A stretch of DNA of 11,781 bases from Betaproteobacteria bacterium (GCA_028870615.1 JAGWPH010000160.1:1-11781); one strand, 5' to 3'; positions 1 to 6,301 are shown, counted from the stretch's first letter. Notes: a model not told the origin generated them from the sequence alone. Made by a program: numbers and translations.

Positions 1-1
1 C

Positions 2-166
2 GCGGATTGCTTCAAATACCGTAATAAGATCGGCCTCGACGTCGCCCTGGAGTCCCTGCGTGACGCATGGAAAGACAAGCGCCTTACCAGTGAGGACATC
101 TGGCGATACGCCAAAATTTGCCGCGTGGCCAATGTGATGCGTCCCTATCTGGAGAGCCTGGCGTGA
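2..166 (+). CDS. AbiEi-family type IV antitoxin, C-terminal end (partial)
   Basis: The window opens inside this gene; only the last 54 codons and the TGA stop (164-166) are visible. The reading frame gives a tail with the segments KYRNKIGLDVALESLRDAW and ICRVANVMRPYLESLA, which I recognise from the C-terminal part of AbiEi-type antitoxins (cognate to AbiEii nucleotidyltransferase toxins). In that family the antitoxin is a transcriptional repressor with an N-terminal winged helix that lies outside this window. The identification is strengthened by the next reading frame, which begins with a typical AbiEii N-terminus and overlaps this stop by 4 bp (GTGA), the usual layout of abiE operons. What is seen is intact to the edge; whether the rest is intact is unknown. 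Its partner toxin is broken, so it would act as an orphan antitoxin or repressor. Confidence 0.75.
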   Translation, partial: ADCFKYRNKIGLDVALESLRDAWKDKRLTSEDIWRYAKICRVANVMRPYLESLA

Positions 167-369
167 ACCACGGCGGCAAACCCAGCAACATCGGGGCTTC
201 CGTCCGAGCTCGCCTGCTCAACAAGGCGCGGGCGGAAAGGCTGGATTTCAATCTGCTGCTGACTCGATACGCACTGGAGCGCTTGCTCTACCGCCTGAGT
301 ATCTCGGAACAACGGGACCAGTTCCTGCTCAAGGGAGCCCTTCTGTTCGACTTGTGGTTCGACATCCCG
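163..369 (+). pseudogene. AbiEii/AbiGii-type nucleotidyltransferase toxin, N-terminal remnant
   Basis: From the GTG at 163, which overlaps the upstream antitoxin stop by 4 bp, the frame encodes about 69 residues typical of the start of AbiEii toxins: SNIGASVRARLLNKA, then LDFNLLLTRYALERLLYRLS, then QFLLKGALLFDLWFDIP. In the family this part leads straight into the nucleotidyltransferase core, with the motif LKGA..F..W......R.T.D.DL. Here the homology stops just after DIP, before the acidic catalytic residues, and the frame runs on into the end of an unrelated toxin (HigB-like, next entry). The toxin therefore lacks its catalytic residues and almost all of its length and should be inactive. 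The junction is within a few bases of 367-369. The same open frame continues to a stop at 532-534, so a 123-residue chimeric peptide could in principle be made. Confidence 0.8.
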
Positions 370-572
370 GATGACTGGAAGCCAATGAAGACCATTGGCG
401 CTGGGGTGCGTGAAATTCGTATCAAGGCTTTGTCCGGCGCATTTCGGGTTATTTGTCTGGCAGAGCTGAGGATGCTATTCACGTTTTGCACTGTTTTCAT
501 AAAAAGAGCGATAAGACCTCACTATCGGATTTGAAGCTGGCAAAAGAAAGATATAAAGGAGTCATGAAATGA
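370..572 (+). pseudogene. HigB/Gp49-like RelE-superfamily toxin, C-terminal remnant with frameshift
   Basis: Directly after the AbiEii piece the same frame reads DDWKPMKTIGAGVREIRI and SGAFRVICLAE, the central motif block of phage-derived Gp49-like / HigB toxins (type II TA, ribosome-dependent mRNA interferases). Near 466-468 the reading must move to another frame to keep the family pattern: EDAIHVLHCFHKKSDKT, then LSDLKLAKERYKGVMK, ending at TGA 570-572. Aligned by eye to the family pattern, this is a 1-nt deletion. The N-terminal third of the toxin is missing, replaced by AbiEii sequence. The end overlaps the downstream antitoxin start by 4 bp (ATGA at 569-572), as expected for a former higB-higA operon. 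Truncation plus frameshift make an active toxin very unlikely. A sequencing error could explain the frameshift but not the missing N-terminus. Confidence 0.8.
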
Positions 573-865
573 GCAAGCGGCGTTTTGACAGCGTGTGGGA
601 TGCCATCGAGGACACCCCTCAGGAGGCTGCAAGCATGAAGGTCCGTGCTGCAATTCTGATTGCCATTCAGGAGTACCTGAAAGAGAAAAATATGACGCAG
701 GCTGATGCGGCCTCACTACTCGGTGTTACCCAGCCACGGGTCTCGGACCTGATGCGCGGAAAAATCGAGCTCTTCTCGCTTGATACTCTGGTTAACATGG
801 TGTCAACCACTGGTCGGGAAATTGAAGTTCGCGTAAAGAATAAGGGACAGAGAAAGGTGGCGTAA
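569..865 (+). CDS. HigA-like XRE-family antitoxin
   Basis: A 98-residue protein with one XRE-type helix-turn-helix, residues about 42-64 (MTQADAASLLGVTQPRVSDL), preceded by a helical N-terminus and followed by a short tail (TLVNMVSTTGREIEVRVK). This is the build of HigA2-like antitoxins that partner Gp49-like toxins: DNA-binding repressors that also neutralise the toxin. The ATG at 569 is supported by AAGGAG at 556-561, 7 nt upstream, and by the 4-bp overlap with the remains of the toxin frame. No residue of the HTH looks damaged. Because its toxin is a remnant, it may persist as an orphan regulator or as protection against related toxins (inference). No promoter of its own is apparent; it probably depended on transcription from upstream. 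Confidence 0.88.
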   Translation: MSKRRFDSVWDAIEDTPQEAASMKVRAAILIAIQEYLKEKNMTQADAASLLGVTQPRVSDLMRGKIELFSLDTLVNMVSTTGREIEVRVKNKGQRKVA

Positions 866-925
866 CGGTGAAGAGGTTTTGGAGAAGTGGTAGCTAGCCG
901 GGAGGAGAAACCTCGTGTCCAGACC

Positions 926-953
926 TTGACCTATTGCGATAATTCATTATAAT
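926..953 (+). promoter_or_regulatory. Putative sigma-70 promoter of hipBA
   Basis: TTGACC (926-931) and a perfect TATAAT (948-953) are separated by 16 bp in the gap between higA and hipB. Transcription would start near 960, inside the inverted repeat described in the next entry, leaving a leader of roughly 40 nt before the hipB start at 1002. Good match to consensus; not tested. Confidence 0.65.
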
Positions 954-979
954 GAGTCAATATGTGATATTGACTCATT
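951..979. promoter_or_regulatory. 13-bp perfect inverted repeat, probable HipB operator
   Basis: AATGAGTCAATAT (951-963) and its exact reverse complement ATATTGACTCATT (967-979) flank a GTG spacer. The left arm overlaps the last three bases of the -10 box and the repeat covers the expected transcription start, the position where a repressor would block the promoter. Short flanking pieces continue the symmetry imperfectly (TTGCGATAA at 934-942, TTATCGTAA at 979-987). HipB proteins bind palindromic operators as dimers and autoregulate hipBA, so this is the natural candidate site. As RNA it could also form a hairpin, but no T-run follows, so it is not a terminator. Confidence 0.7.
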
Positions 980-1001
980 TATCGTAATCAAAAGGCTGAA
1001 A

Positions 1002-1295
1002 ATGCGTCGCATAGGAACAATGATCAAGCAGGGCCGCCGGAAACTCGGGCTGTCCCAGCGCGCTTTTGCTGTGAAAGCGGGCATTGGGCAGAACATGGTT
1101 GCCGGCATCGAGCTGGGCCGCGATGCACGGCTCACCACCCTGGAAAAGATGGCCAGGGCCGCAAACCTGGAAATCGTGCTGGTTCCGCGCGAAATCCTGC
1201 CTGCCGTGCAGGCGCTGCTGATCGCACACGGCGAAGGGCGCCCCCTGGATGAGGAAATGGGAAAACCCATGCACACGCTGGATGAGGAGATCTGA
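1002..1295 (+). CDS. hipB: HipB-type XRE antitoxin and repressor
   Basis: A 97-residue protein with a canonical XRE helix-turn-helix at residues about 17-40 (LSQRAFAVKAGIGQNMVAGIE), then the common HipB continuation LTTLEKMARAANLEIVLVPRE. HipB binds HipA and prevents its toxicity, and represses the operon. The acidic C-terminus (residues 79-97, with DEE repeats) is longer than a minimal HTH unit. The ATG at 1002 has AAAAGG at 990-995, 6 nt upstream, which favours it over the internal ATG at 1020. hipA begins 2 nt after the stop, so the two are co-transcribed and probably translationally coupled. The upstream promoter with its inverted repeat points to autoregulation. Confidence 0.87.
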   Translation: MRRIGTMIKQGRRKLGLSQRAFAVKAGIGQNMVAGIELGRDARLTTLEKMARAANLEIVLVPREILPAVQALLIAHGEGRPLDEEMGKPMHTLDEEI

Positions 1296-1297
1296 TC

Positions 1298-2581
1298 GTG
1301 GCAGAGATCATGACCCTCGATGTCTTCCTGGGCGACACGCTGGTTGGAAAAATCAGCCGGTTGCCGGGGTCAGGGGACCTCAACATCTTCGTATTTGACG
1401 AGGGGTACCTGGCCAACCCACAGCGTCCTACCCTGGGCCTGGGTTTCAAGGGAAGGACCGGCAACATCGCCTACGAGCCACGGCCGTACAACACCCGGGT
1501 CCACCCGTTCTTTGCCAACCTGCTGCCGGAAGGCGCCCTGCGCGATTACATCACGCAACGCGATGGGGTCAACCGGGAGCGCGATTTCTTCCTGTTGCTG
1601 GCGCTGGGAGATGATTTACCCGGTGCCGTCATCATTCGCCCGTCAAACGGGCCAGGGCAGATCAATGGTGACTTGGGCCAAGCCCTGACGCCACCGGGAG
1701 CGCCCCTTTCCGCAGACCAGCCCCTGAAATTCTCGCTGGCCGGGGTTCAAATCAAATTCTCAGCCGTCCGGGAAGCTTCCGGGGGGCTGACCATCCCCGC
1801 TTTTGGCCGCGGCGGATCGTGGATCGTAAAGCTGCCCTCGGAGCGCTTTGAGGCCGTGCCGGAGAACGAATACGCCATGATGCGGCTCGCCGCTGCCGTC
1901 GGGTTGAACGTGCCGGAAATCGACCTGGTGCCCGTGGCCAATATCCAGGGACTGCCGGCCGGCATGCGGGAAGATGATCGCGCCTCCGTGATCAGGCGCT
2001 TTGACCGTGAAGGTGACCGCCGCATCCATATCGAGGATTTCGGGCAGGTGTTCCAGCTGTTTCCCGGTGAAAAATACACCAAGGCCAGCTACGGAAACAT
2101 CGCCCGGGTGATCTGGACGGAAATGGGCGAAGCTGGCCTGCGTGAGTTCATTGCCAGGCTGGTTTTCAATGTGGCCATCGGAAACGGCGACATGCATGTT
2201 AAAAACTGGTCGCTCATCTATCCCGATGGGCGCATGCCTGCGCTGGCGCCCTCCTACGACTTCCTCTCGACGCTAACCTATGTGAGCGGAAGAGAAACCA
2301 TGGCCTTGGGGCTCGCCGGCACCAAGGACTTCAGGGGCGTTTCGGAATCCCTTCTCACCCACTTCGCAAGTAAAGCCGGGCTCCCGGTGGAAATCGTTCT
2401 GGAATCCGCTCAAGCCACGGCAAGGCGAACCGTTGGGGTTTGGGCGGATCTTCGTGGACAACTCGACTTTCCGGAAAAAATGAAGAAAGCCATCGATGCA
2501 CACATGCTGGAAGTACCTCTGATCCGTGACGCCATGAATTCGCGGCAAACAATCACTTCCCACAGGATCGGCAAGAAATAA
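1298..2581 (+). CDS. hipA: HipA-family serine/threonine kinase toxin
   Basis: The 427-residue product has the normal HipA length and order: an N-terminal Couple_hipA part (about 8-110) with the HPFFANLLPEGALRDYI block, then the kinase-like HipA_C part (about 143-390). Visible kinase elements are the glycine-rich loop SLAGVQIKFS (146-155), whose Ser146 lies at the position of the autophosphorylated serine of E. coli HipA, IVKLP (176-180) with the ATP-contacting Lys178, VIRRFDR (231-237), the catalytic-loop sequence GNGDMHVKN (295-303; Asp298 and Asn303), and the metal-binding PSYDF (Asp321). E. coli HipA phosphorylates glutamyl-tRNA synthetase and causes persistence; other HipA proteins have other substrates, so the target here is unknown. 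The GTG start at 1298 has GAGGAGA (1284-1290) ahead of it within hipB. No motif is disrupted, so the kinase is expected to be active. Confidence 0.92.
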   Translation: MAEIMTLDVFLGDTLVGKISRLPGSGDLNIFVFDEGYLANPQRPTLGLGFKGRTGNIAYEPRPYNTRVHPFFANLLPEGALRDYITQRDGVNRERDFFLLLALGDDLPGAVIIRPSNGPGQINGDLGQALTPPGAPLSADQPLKFSLAGVQIKFSAVREASGGLTIPAFGRGGSWIVKLPSERFEAVPENEYAMMRLAAAVGLNVPEIDLVPVANIQGLPAGMREDDRASVIRRFDREGDRRIHIEDFGQVFQLFPGEKYTKASYGNIARVIWTEMGEAGLREFIARLVFNVAIGNGDMHVKNWSLIYPDGRMPALAPSYDFLSTLTYVSGRETMALGLAGTKDFRGVSESLLTHFASKAGLPVEIVLESAQATARRTVGVWADLRGQLDFPEKMKKAIDAHMLEVPLIRDAMNSRQTITSHRIGKK

Positions 2582-2854
2582 CTTCCAACGTTATGGATTG
2601 ATACCCAAAGTTAAAGATGGCCAGCTGTCTCTGATACGTCCCCAATGGCCTGACGATCTTTTCATGGACAATGGCTGCATTGTACACATCAAACAGCCAG
2701 TCAAGGAAACCTGTCCCGCAACAACCGAGTTGTTGCGTCATCATGGCATCGTCCGCGGATGCTGGCGTGGAAGCCGTGCAACACAAAGGAACAGCCGTTT
2801 GTGAACCGACGCAATTTGGGGCTGACCTGACCCTCGGCATTTCCATCAAGCGGG
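2582..2854. other. Gap between hipA and tumE, no gene recognised
   Basis: I recognise no protein in any frame of this stretch. The open frames on both strands are short, lack family motifs and have no convincing ribosome-binding site. The only clear structure is a hairpin with 8-bp arms at 2717-2737 (CGCAACAA, loop CCGAG, TTGTTGCG); it has no T-run on either side and so is not a standard terminator. It may be debris from an earlier insertion. Confidence 0.5.
2717..2737. repeat. Perfect 8-bp inverted repeat with 5-nt loop
   Basis: CGCAACAA (2717-2724), loop CCGAG, TTGTTGCG (2730-2737). There is no poly-T tail downstream and no poly-A upstream, so a Rho-independent terminator on either strand is not supported. 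It sits mid-gap between hipA and tumE; the function is unknown. Confidence 0.6.
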
Positions 2855-2881
2855 ATATTGCTTTTTAGCAATATATTGCTA
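2855..2881. promoter_or_regulatory. Palindromic operator of the tumE-tumA pair with three half-sites
   Basis: A 16-bp perfect palindrome, TAGCAATATATTGCTA (2866-2881), ends 2 nt before the tumE ATG at 2884. A third half-site, ATATTGCT (2855-2862), lies just upstream and makes a second perfect inverted repeat with AGCAATAT (2867-2874) across a TTTT loop. So two overlapping dyads share the middle half-site. The AT-rich centre (TATATT at 2872-2877) could be a -10 element, in which case the message would have almost no leader. This arrangement suits a winged-helix repressor such as the TumA-type protein encoded second in the operon. Confidence 0.65.
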
Positions 2882-2883
2882 GA

Positions 2884-3183
2884 ATGCCATATATGAAAGC
2901 CAGGCTACTGGTGCAAACCAAAGAAATCCGGGACGACGGCACAATCGTTGAAATCGTGATCTGGTTAGTGCCTCGGCCGATTCCACCATGCAGCCATGGC
3001 TTCAAGTACAGCTTGTTCTATGGCCGCCTTGGTACGCGGCTTGTCGGATACGACAACGAGCGAGGCAAAGGTGATCATCTGCATCGGAATGGAAACGAGG
3101 AACCCTATGCTTTTTCCACGCCGGAGCAGTTGCTGGAAGACTTCGCTGCGGATATGGCGGCAATGGAAAGGAGTGGATCATGA
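2884..3183 (+). CDS. tumE: TumE-family (DUF6516) toxin of a TA pair
   Basis: A 99-residue protein. The stretch IVEIVIWLVPRPIPP (21-35), then KYSLFYGR (41-48) and LVGYDNERGKGDHLH (53-67), followed by EEPY and a helical tail, is the pattern I know from TumE / DUF6516 proteins, toxins encoded ahead of a small winged-helix antitoxin. The conserved aspartate, arginine and histidines in the YDNERGKGDH block are candidate active-site residues, but the mechanism is not evident from sequence. The start could be the ATG at 2884 or at 2893 (MKARL, the more usual family N-terminus). Neither has a Shine-Dalgarno sequence, and the operator lies directly upstream, so a leaderless or near-leaderless message is possible. 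The gene overlaps tumA by 4 bp. Confidence 0.78.
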   Translation: MPYMKARLLVQTKEIRDDGTIVEIVIWLVPRPIPPCSHGFKYSLFYGRLGTRLVGYDNERGKGDHLHRNGNEEPYAFSTPEQLLEDFAADMAAMERSGS

Positions 3184-3533
3184 AAGCGATTATCGAACTT
3201 GGCGGACGTGGCAGCGCCCTTAGTCTTGCGCGCTCGCAGCTTGCTGCGGCACAGACCGGTGGTGAGATCGACTACCACCTGGTCTTTGAATCGGCCAGGA
3301 CGCTGTTTTCTGAACTGACACCTGCCCGCATCGACACGTTGGAACATCTGCGAGCCCACGGCCCCATGACGATCTATGCGCTGGCCAAAGAGATGAACCG
3401 CAACTACTCCAATGTTCACGGTGACGTGGACAAGCTACTGGAGCACCGGTTGGCTGAAAAGGATGCTGAGAACCGCGTTTTTGTGCCTTGGGATTCCGTT
3501 GAAATCCACATGGCTCTGGCGCGAGTGGCTTAA
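3180..3533 (+). CDS. tumA: TumA-type winged-helix antitoxin
   Basis: A 117-residue protein. Residues about 49-92 form a winged helix-turn-helix of MarR/ArsR-like type (ARIDTLEHLRAHGPMT, then IYALAKEMNRNYSNVHGDVD), and the part after it (LLEHRLAEKDAENRVFVPW) would be the wing. The first 45 residues presumably bind the toxin (inference). Its ATG overlaps the tumE stop as ATGA (3180-3183), with AAAGGAG a few bases upstream (around 3167-3173), so the two are translationally coupled, toxin first. The second position behind a DUF6516 gene and the palindromic operator both support the role of antitoxin and autorepressor. Confidence 0.78.
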   Translation: MKAIIELGGRGSALSLARSQLAAAQTGGEIDYHLVFESARTLFSELTPARIDTLEHLRAHGPMTIYALAKEMNRNYSNVHGDVDKLLEHRLAEKDAENRVFVPWDSVEIHMALARVA

Positions 3534-3868
3534 TTATTGCGCTGGTGATTGTGTACAAGCAGTTATCGGATGACGGGTTACGGAATCGGGGCGGGAGTTC
3601 GATTGTGAAACAGGGGATCGAACTCAAGGCCGCCGTAAATCGAACGCGCCAAATATGGAATCCAAGCTTGAATCTGCACAGGGCCTCAAGCCCCCGAGCA
3701 TTACTCATCAACTGAATTAGCCGGACTCACGGTGGTAGACTATATGCCATCATTTCACCCAGGCCAGATTTCTCTGTGCCCTTCTGTGCACTGTAATGCC
3801 CGTGGTTGTGCCATACCCAACCTCAAATTAGCGGGTTGGGCAAATGCTCAATATGAAAAGGTTTGTGA
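3534..3868. other. 335-bp stretch without a recognised gene
   Basis: Between tumA and the large TPR gene I see no recognisable protein. One + frame is open from a GTG at 3545 to TGA at 3713-3715 (56 codons; includes SDDGLRNRGGSSIVKQGIEL) but it matches no family I know and has no ribosome-binding site. A 7-bp hairpin lies at 3816-3840, near the downstream start. No convincing promoter pair was found for the TPR gene, though one must lie here unless transcription reads through from tumEA. The right boundary of the left TA cluster is probably in this gap. Confidence 0.5.
3816..3840. repeat. Hairpin-forming inverted repeat upstream of the TPR gene
   Basis: CCCAACC (3816-3822) pairs perfectly with GGTTGGG (3834-3840) across an 11-nt loop, about 30 nt before the ATG at 3869. 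There is no T-run, so it is not a standard terminator. GGTTGGG-type hairpins are frequent as dispersed intergenic elements in proteobacteria, so this could be one member of such a family; that cannot be told from one copy. Confidence 0.5.
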
Positions 3869-6301
3869 ATGAACGCCGGAAGAAATGATCCTTGCCCTTG
3901 CGGTAGCGGGATGAAATACAAAAAATGTTGCCAAAACAAATTGGCAGCACGTCTGGCCACTCAAACCACCCAACCGAAAGTTTCTGTACCGCCACCGGCT
4001 GAAACCAACCGGCTTGCTTCCCTGTTCAATTCCGGGCGCCATATGGAGATGGAAAACCTGGCACGCAAACTGCTCGAGCGGTATCCGGGTTCCGGATTAG
4101 TCTGGAAGGCACTGGGAGCTTCCCTTAAAGCACAAAATAAAATGGCATTGTTCGAGCTACAAAGGGCAACAGAACTCATGCCTGATGATGCCGAAGCGCA
4201 TTACAACCTGGGCAATGCCTTGAAAGCTCTCGGGCGGCTTGATGACGCGGTGGCAAGTTATCACCGGGTACTGAAGTTCAGGCCCGATCTCGCCGAAGTG
4301 CACAACAATCTGGGTAATGCCTTGAAAGATCTCGGACGACTTGATGACGCGGTGGCGAGTTATCACCTGGCACTAAAGTTCAGGCCAGACTACGCCGAAG
4401 CGCATTACAACCTGGGCAGTGCCTTGAAAGATCTCGGACGGCCCGACGACGCGGTGGCAAGTTATCACCTGGCACTAAAGTTCAAACCCGATTTCGCCGA
4501 AGCGCACAGCAACCTGGGTGTTGCCTTAAATGACCTTGGGCAATTTGATGACGCCGTAACGAGCTACCGGCGTGCACTGCAGATCAAGCCCGATTATGCC
4601 ATGGCTCTTAACAATCTTGCCTTGGTGCTCAACGCACAAGGCAAGTCGGTGATGTCCATGAATTGCATCATGCAATCTCTTCAGCTTAAAGAAACAGTTG
4701 AAGCAAAAAACATCTTCGTAACATGTGTCAAGCATCTGCATATCACGGCTGACAACACCGAGGTCCGATTGGCACTGGTTCGCGCTTTGACCGAAACCTG
4801 GGGAAGACCAACCGATCTTGCAGGGGTTTGCATCGATTTAGTTAAGCTTAACCCGGACATTCAGGAGGCCATGGCGCGGGCAACCAATGCCTGGCCCCTA
4901 CGGTTGTCAATTCAAGATCTGTTTGGGTCGGGCGGCCTCACCGCCCTTCAATCTGATCCATTGCTGTGTGCCTTACTCAATTCTGCCCATATCGATGACA
5001 TTGAGACCGAGCGTTTTCTGACCACGGTGCGGTGTGCCATGCTCGAAGCCATTGGTGAAACGAAGGCTTCCGGGTGCGCCATTGGTATGGCCATGGATTT
5101 CTACTGTGCCCTGGCGAATCAATGTTTTATTAATGAATACGTGTTCTCTCATACCGATGCAGAGATCCGAAAGGCGGGTGATTTACGAAATTCACTGGTT
5201 GCGGCACTTGAGGCCGGGACTGAGGTTCCGGCACTTTGGCCAATAGCGGTTGCAACCTACTTTCCGCTCTTTTCCGTCCCGCTTGCCGCCCGGCTCCTGG
5301 ATACACATTGGCCTGACCCGGTGAAGGCAGTGCTCGTACAACAGATATGCGAACCGGAAGAAGAGCGCCAGTTGCGAGCTACGATTTCCCGAGTGACCCG
5401 TATCGAAGACGATGTGTCGCTACTGGTTCAGAACCAGTATGAGGATAATCCCTACCCACGCTGGATTAAGGTGGCGCCAACACCGAAAGCAAGGCATGTC
5501 CTCGGATACTTGTCCCAAAAATTCCCGCTGGCTGTTTTGAAGTATCACACCATGACGGGTAACGCTGAGGTTTTAATTGCCGGATGCGGTACTGGTCAGC
5601 ATTCAATTGCAACTGCCAAACAACTCCATGGGGCGACAGTACTGGCCGTTGACTTGAGTCTGAGCAGCCTTGGTTATGCCAAACGCAAGACGCGGGAACT
5701 TGGCCTGACGTCCATTGAGTACGTTCAGGCGGACCTGCTGAATTTAGGGGAAATCGGGCGTGACTTCGACGTTATTGAGTCGGTAGGTGTGTTACATCAC
5801 CTTGCCGATCCTTGGGCAGGGTGGCGGGTACTTCTGTCCATCCTTCGTCCTGGCGGGTTCATGAAGCTCGGCTTTTACAGCGAATTGGCGCGACGTGACA
5901 TCGTTAAAGCGCGTGCCATTATCGCCGGGCAAGGTTATGGGACCACGGCCAACGAAATTCGAAAGTGCAGACAATATCTGCTTGATTTAGACAAACATGA
6001 AAATCTCGGTAGGGCAGTAAGAGCGCTCGATTTTTTCAGTACCAGCGCTTGTCGTGATTTGCTTTTTCACGTTCAAGAGCATCGCATGACATTGACAGCC
6101 ATTGACTCGTTTTTGCGGGAAAACAATCTGGGTTTTCTTGGGTTTGAATTAGATCCCAGAGTGGCTAGTGCCTATCGACTGCGTTTCCCCGATGATCAAA
6201 CACTCACCAATCTCGGTCAGTGGCAGTTATTCGAAAGTGAGAATCCGGACACATTTTTCGGTATGTATCAATTCTGGATTCAGAAGTCATCAGTAACCTG
6301 A
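3869..6301 (+). CDS. SEC-C / TPR / SAM-methyltransferase multidomain protein
   Basis: An 810-residue protein with three parts. Residues 6-21 (NDPCPCGSGMKYKKCC) are a complete SEC-C zinc motif, as at the end of SecA and in many adaptor proteins. After a proline-rich linker, residues about 47-275 are TPR repeats, including four regular 34-residue units (106-241) and a divergent fifth, a protein-binding solenoid. A helical middle part (280-515) has no motif I know. Residues about 520-670 form a class I SAM-dependent methyltransferase: the QYEDNPYPRW lead-in, motif I VLIAGCGTGQHS (568-579), the acidic end of strand 2 at VDLS (594-597), VIESVGVLHHLADP (635-648) and LRPGGFMKLGFY (659-670). No signal peptide or membrane segment, so probably cytoplasmic. 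The substrate is unknown; the TPRs may choose the protein partner. AAAAGG at 3856-3861 supports the start. It overlaps the convergent oxidoreductase gene by 12 bp. Confidence 0.85.
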   Translation: MNAGRNDPCPCGSGMKYKKCCQNKLAARLATQTTQPKVSVPPPAETNRLASLFNSGRHMEMENLARKLLERYPGSGLVWKALGASLKAQNKMALFELQRATELMPDDAEAHYNLGNALKALGRLDDAVASYHRVLKFRPDLAEVHNNLGNALKDLGRLDDAVASYHLALKFRPDYAEAHYNLGSALKDLGRPDDAVASYHLALKFKPDFAEAHSNLGVALNDLGQFDDAVTSYRRALQIKPDYAMALNNLALVLNAQGKSVMSMNCIMQSLQLKETVEAKNIFVTCVKHLHITADNTEVRLALVRALTETWGRPTDLAGVCIDLVKLNPDIQEAMARATNAWPLRLSIQDLFGSGGLTALQSDPLLCALLNSAHIDDIETERFLTTVRCAMLEAIGETKASGCAIGMAMDFYCALANQCFINEYVFSHTDAEIRKAGDLRNSLVAALEAGTEVPALWPIAVATYFPLFSVPLAARLLDTHWPDPVKAVLVQQICEPEEERQLRATISRVTRIEDDVSLLVQNQYEDNPYPRWIKVAPTPKARHVLGYLSQKFPLAVLKYHTMTGNAEVLIAGCGTGQHSIATAKQLHGATVLAVDLSLSSLGYAKRKTRELGLTSIEYVQADLLNLGEIGRDFDVIESVGVLHHLADPWAGWRVLLSILRPGGFMKLGFYSELARRDIVKARAIIAGQGYGTTANEIRKCRQYLLDLDKHENLGRAVRALDFFSTSACRDLLFHVQEHRMTLTAIDSFLRENNLGFLGFELDPRVASAYRLRFPDDQTLTNLGQWQLFESENPDTFFGMYQFWIQKSSVT
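4184..4693 (+). repeat. Tandem 102-bp TPR-coding repeats (four regular units and a divergent fifth)
   Basis: Five contiguous 34-codon units encode residues 106-275. Units 2 and 3 are nearly identical in DNA as well as protein: GCCTTGAAAGATCTCGGACG occurs at both 4319-4338 and 4421-4440, and a 25-bp identical block occurs at 4358-4382 and 4460-4484, each pair exactly 102 bp apart. Identity at synonymous positions points to recent duplication or gene conversion, and makes the array prone to gain or loss of units. Confidence 0.85.

Noticed and set aside
873..914. GAGGTTT (873-879) and AAACCTC (908-914) as a terminator after higA
   Set aside because: The 28-nt loop is long, arms are only 7 bp and no T-run follows; chance complementarity is as likely.
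4190..4600. The regularly repeated sequence as a CRISPR or intergenic repeat array
   Set aside because: The period is exactly 102 bp, in frame, and encodes canonical TPR units within a long gene.
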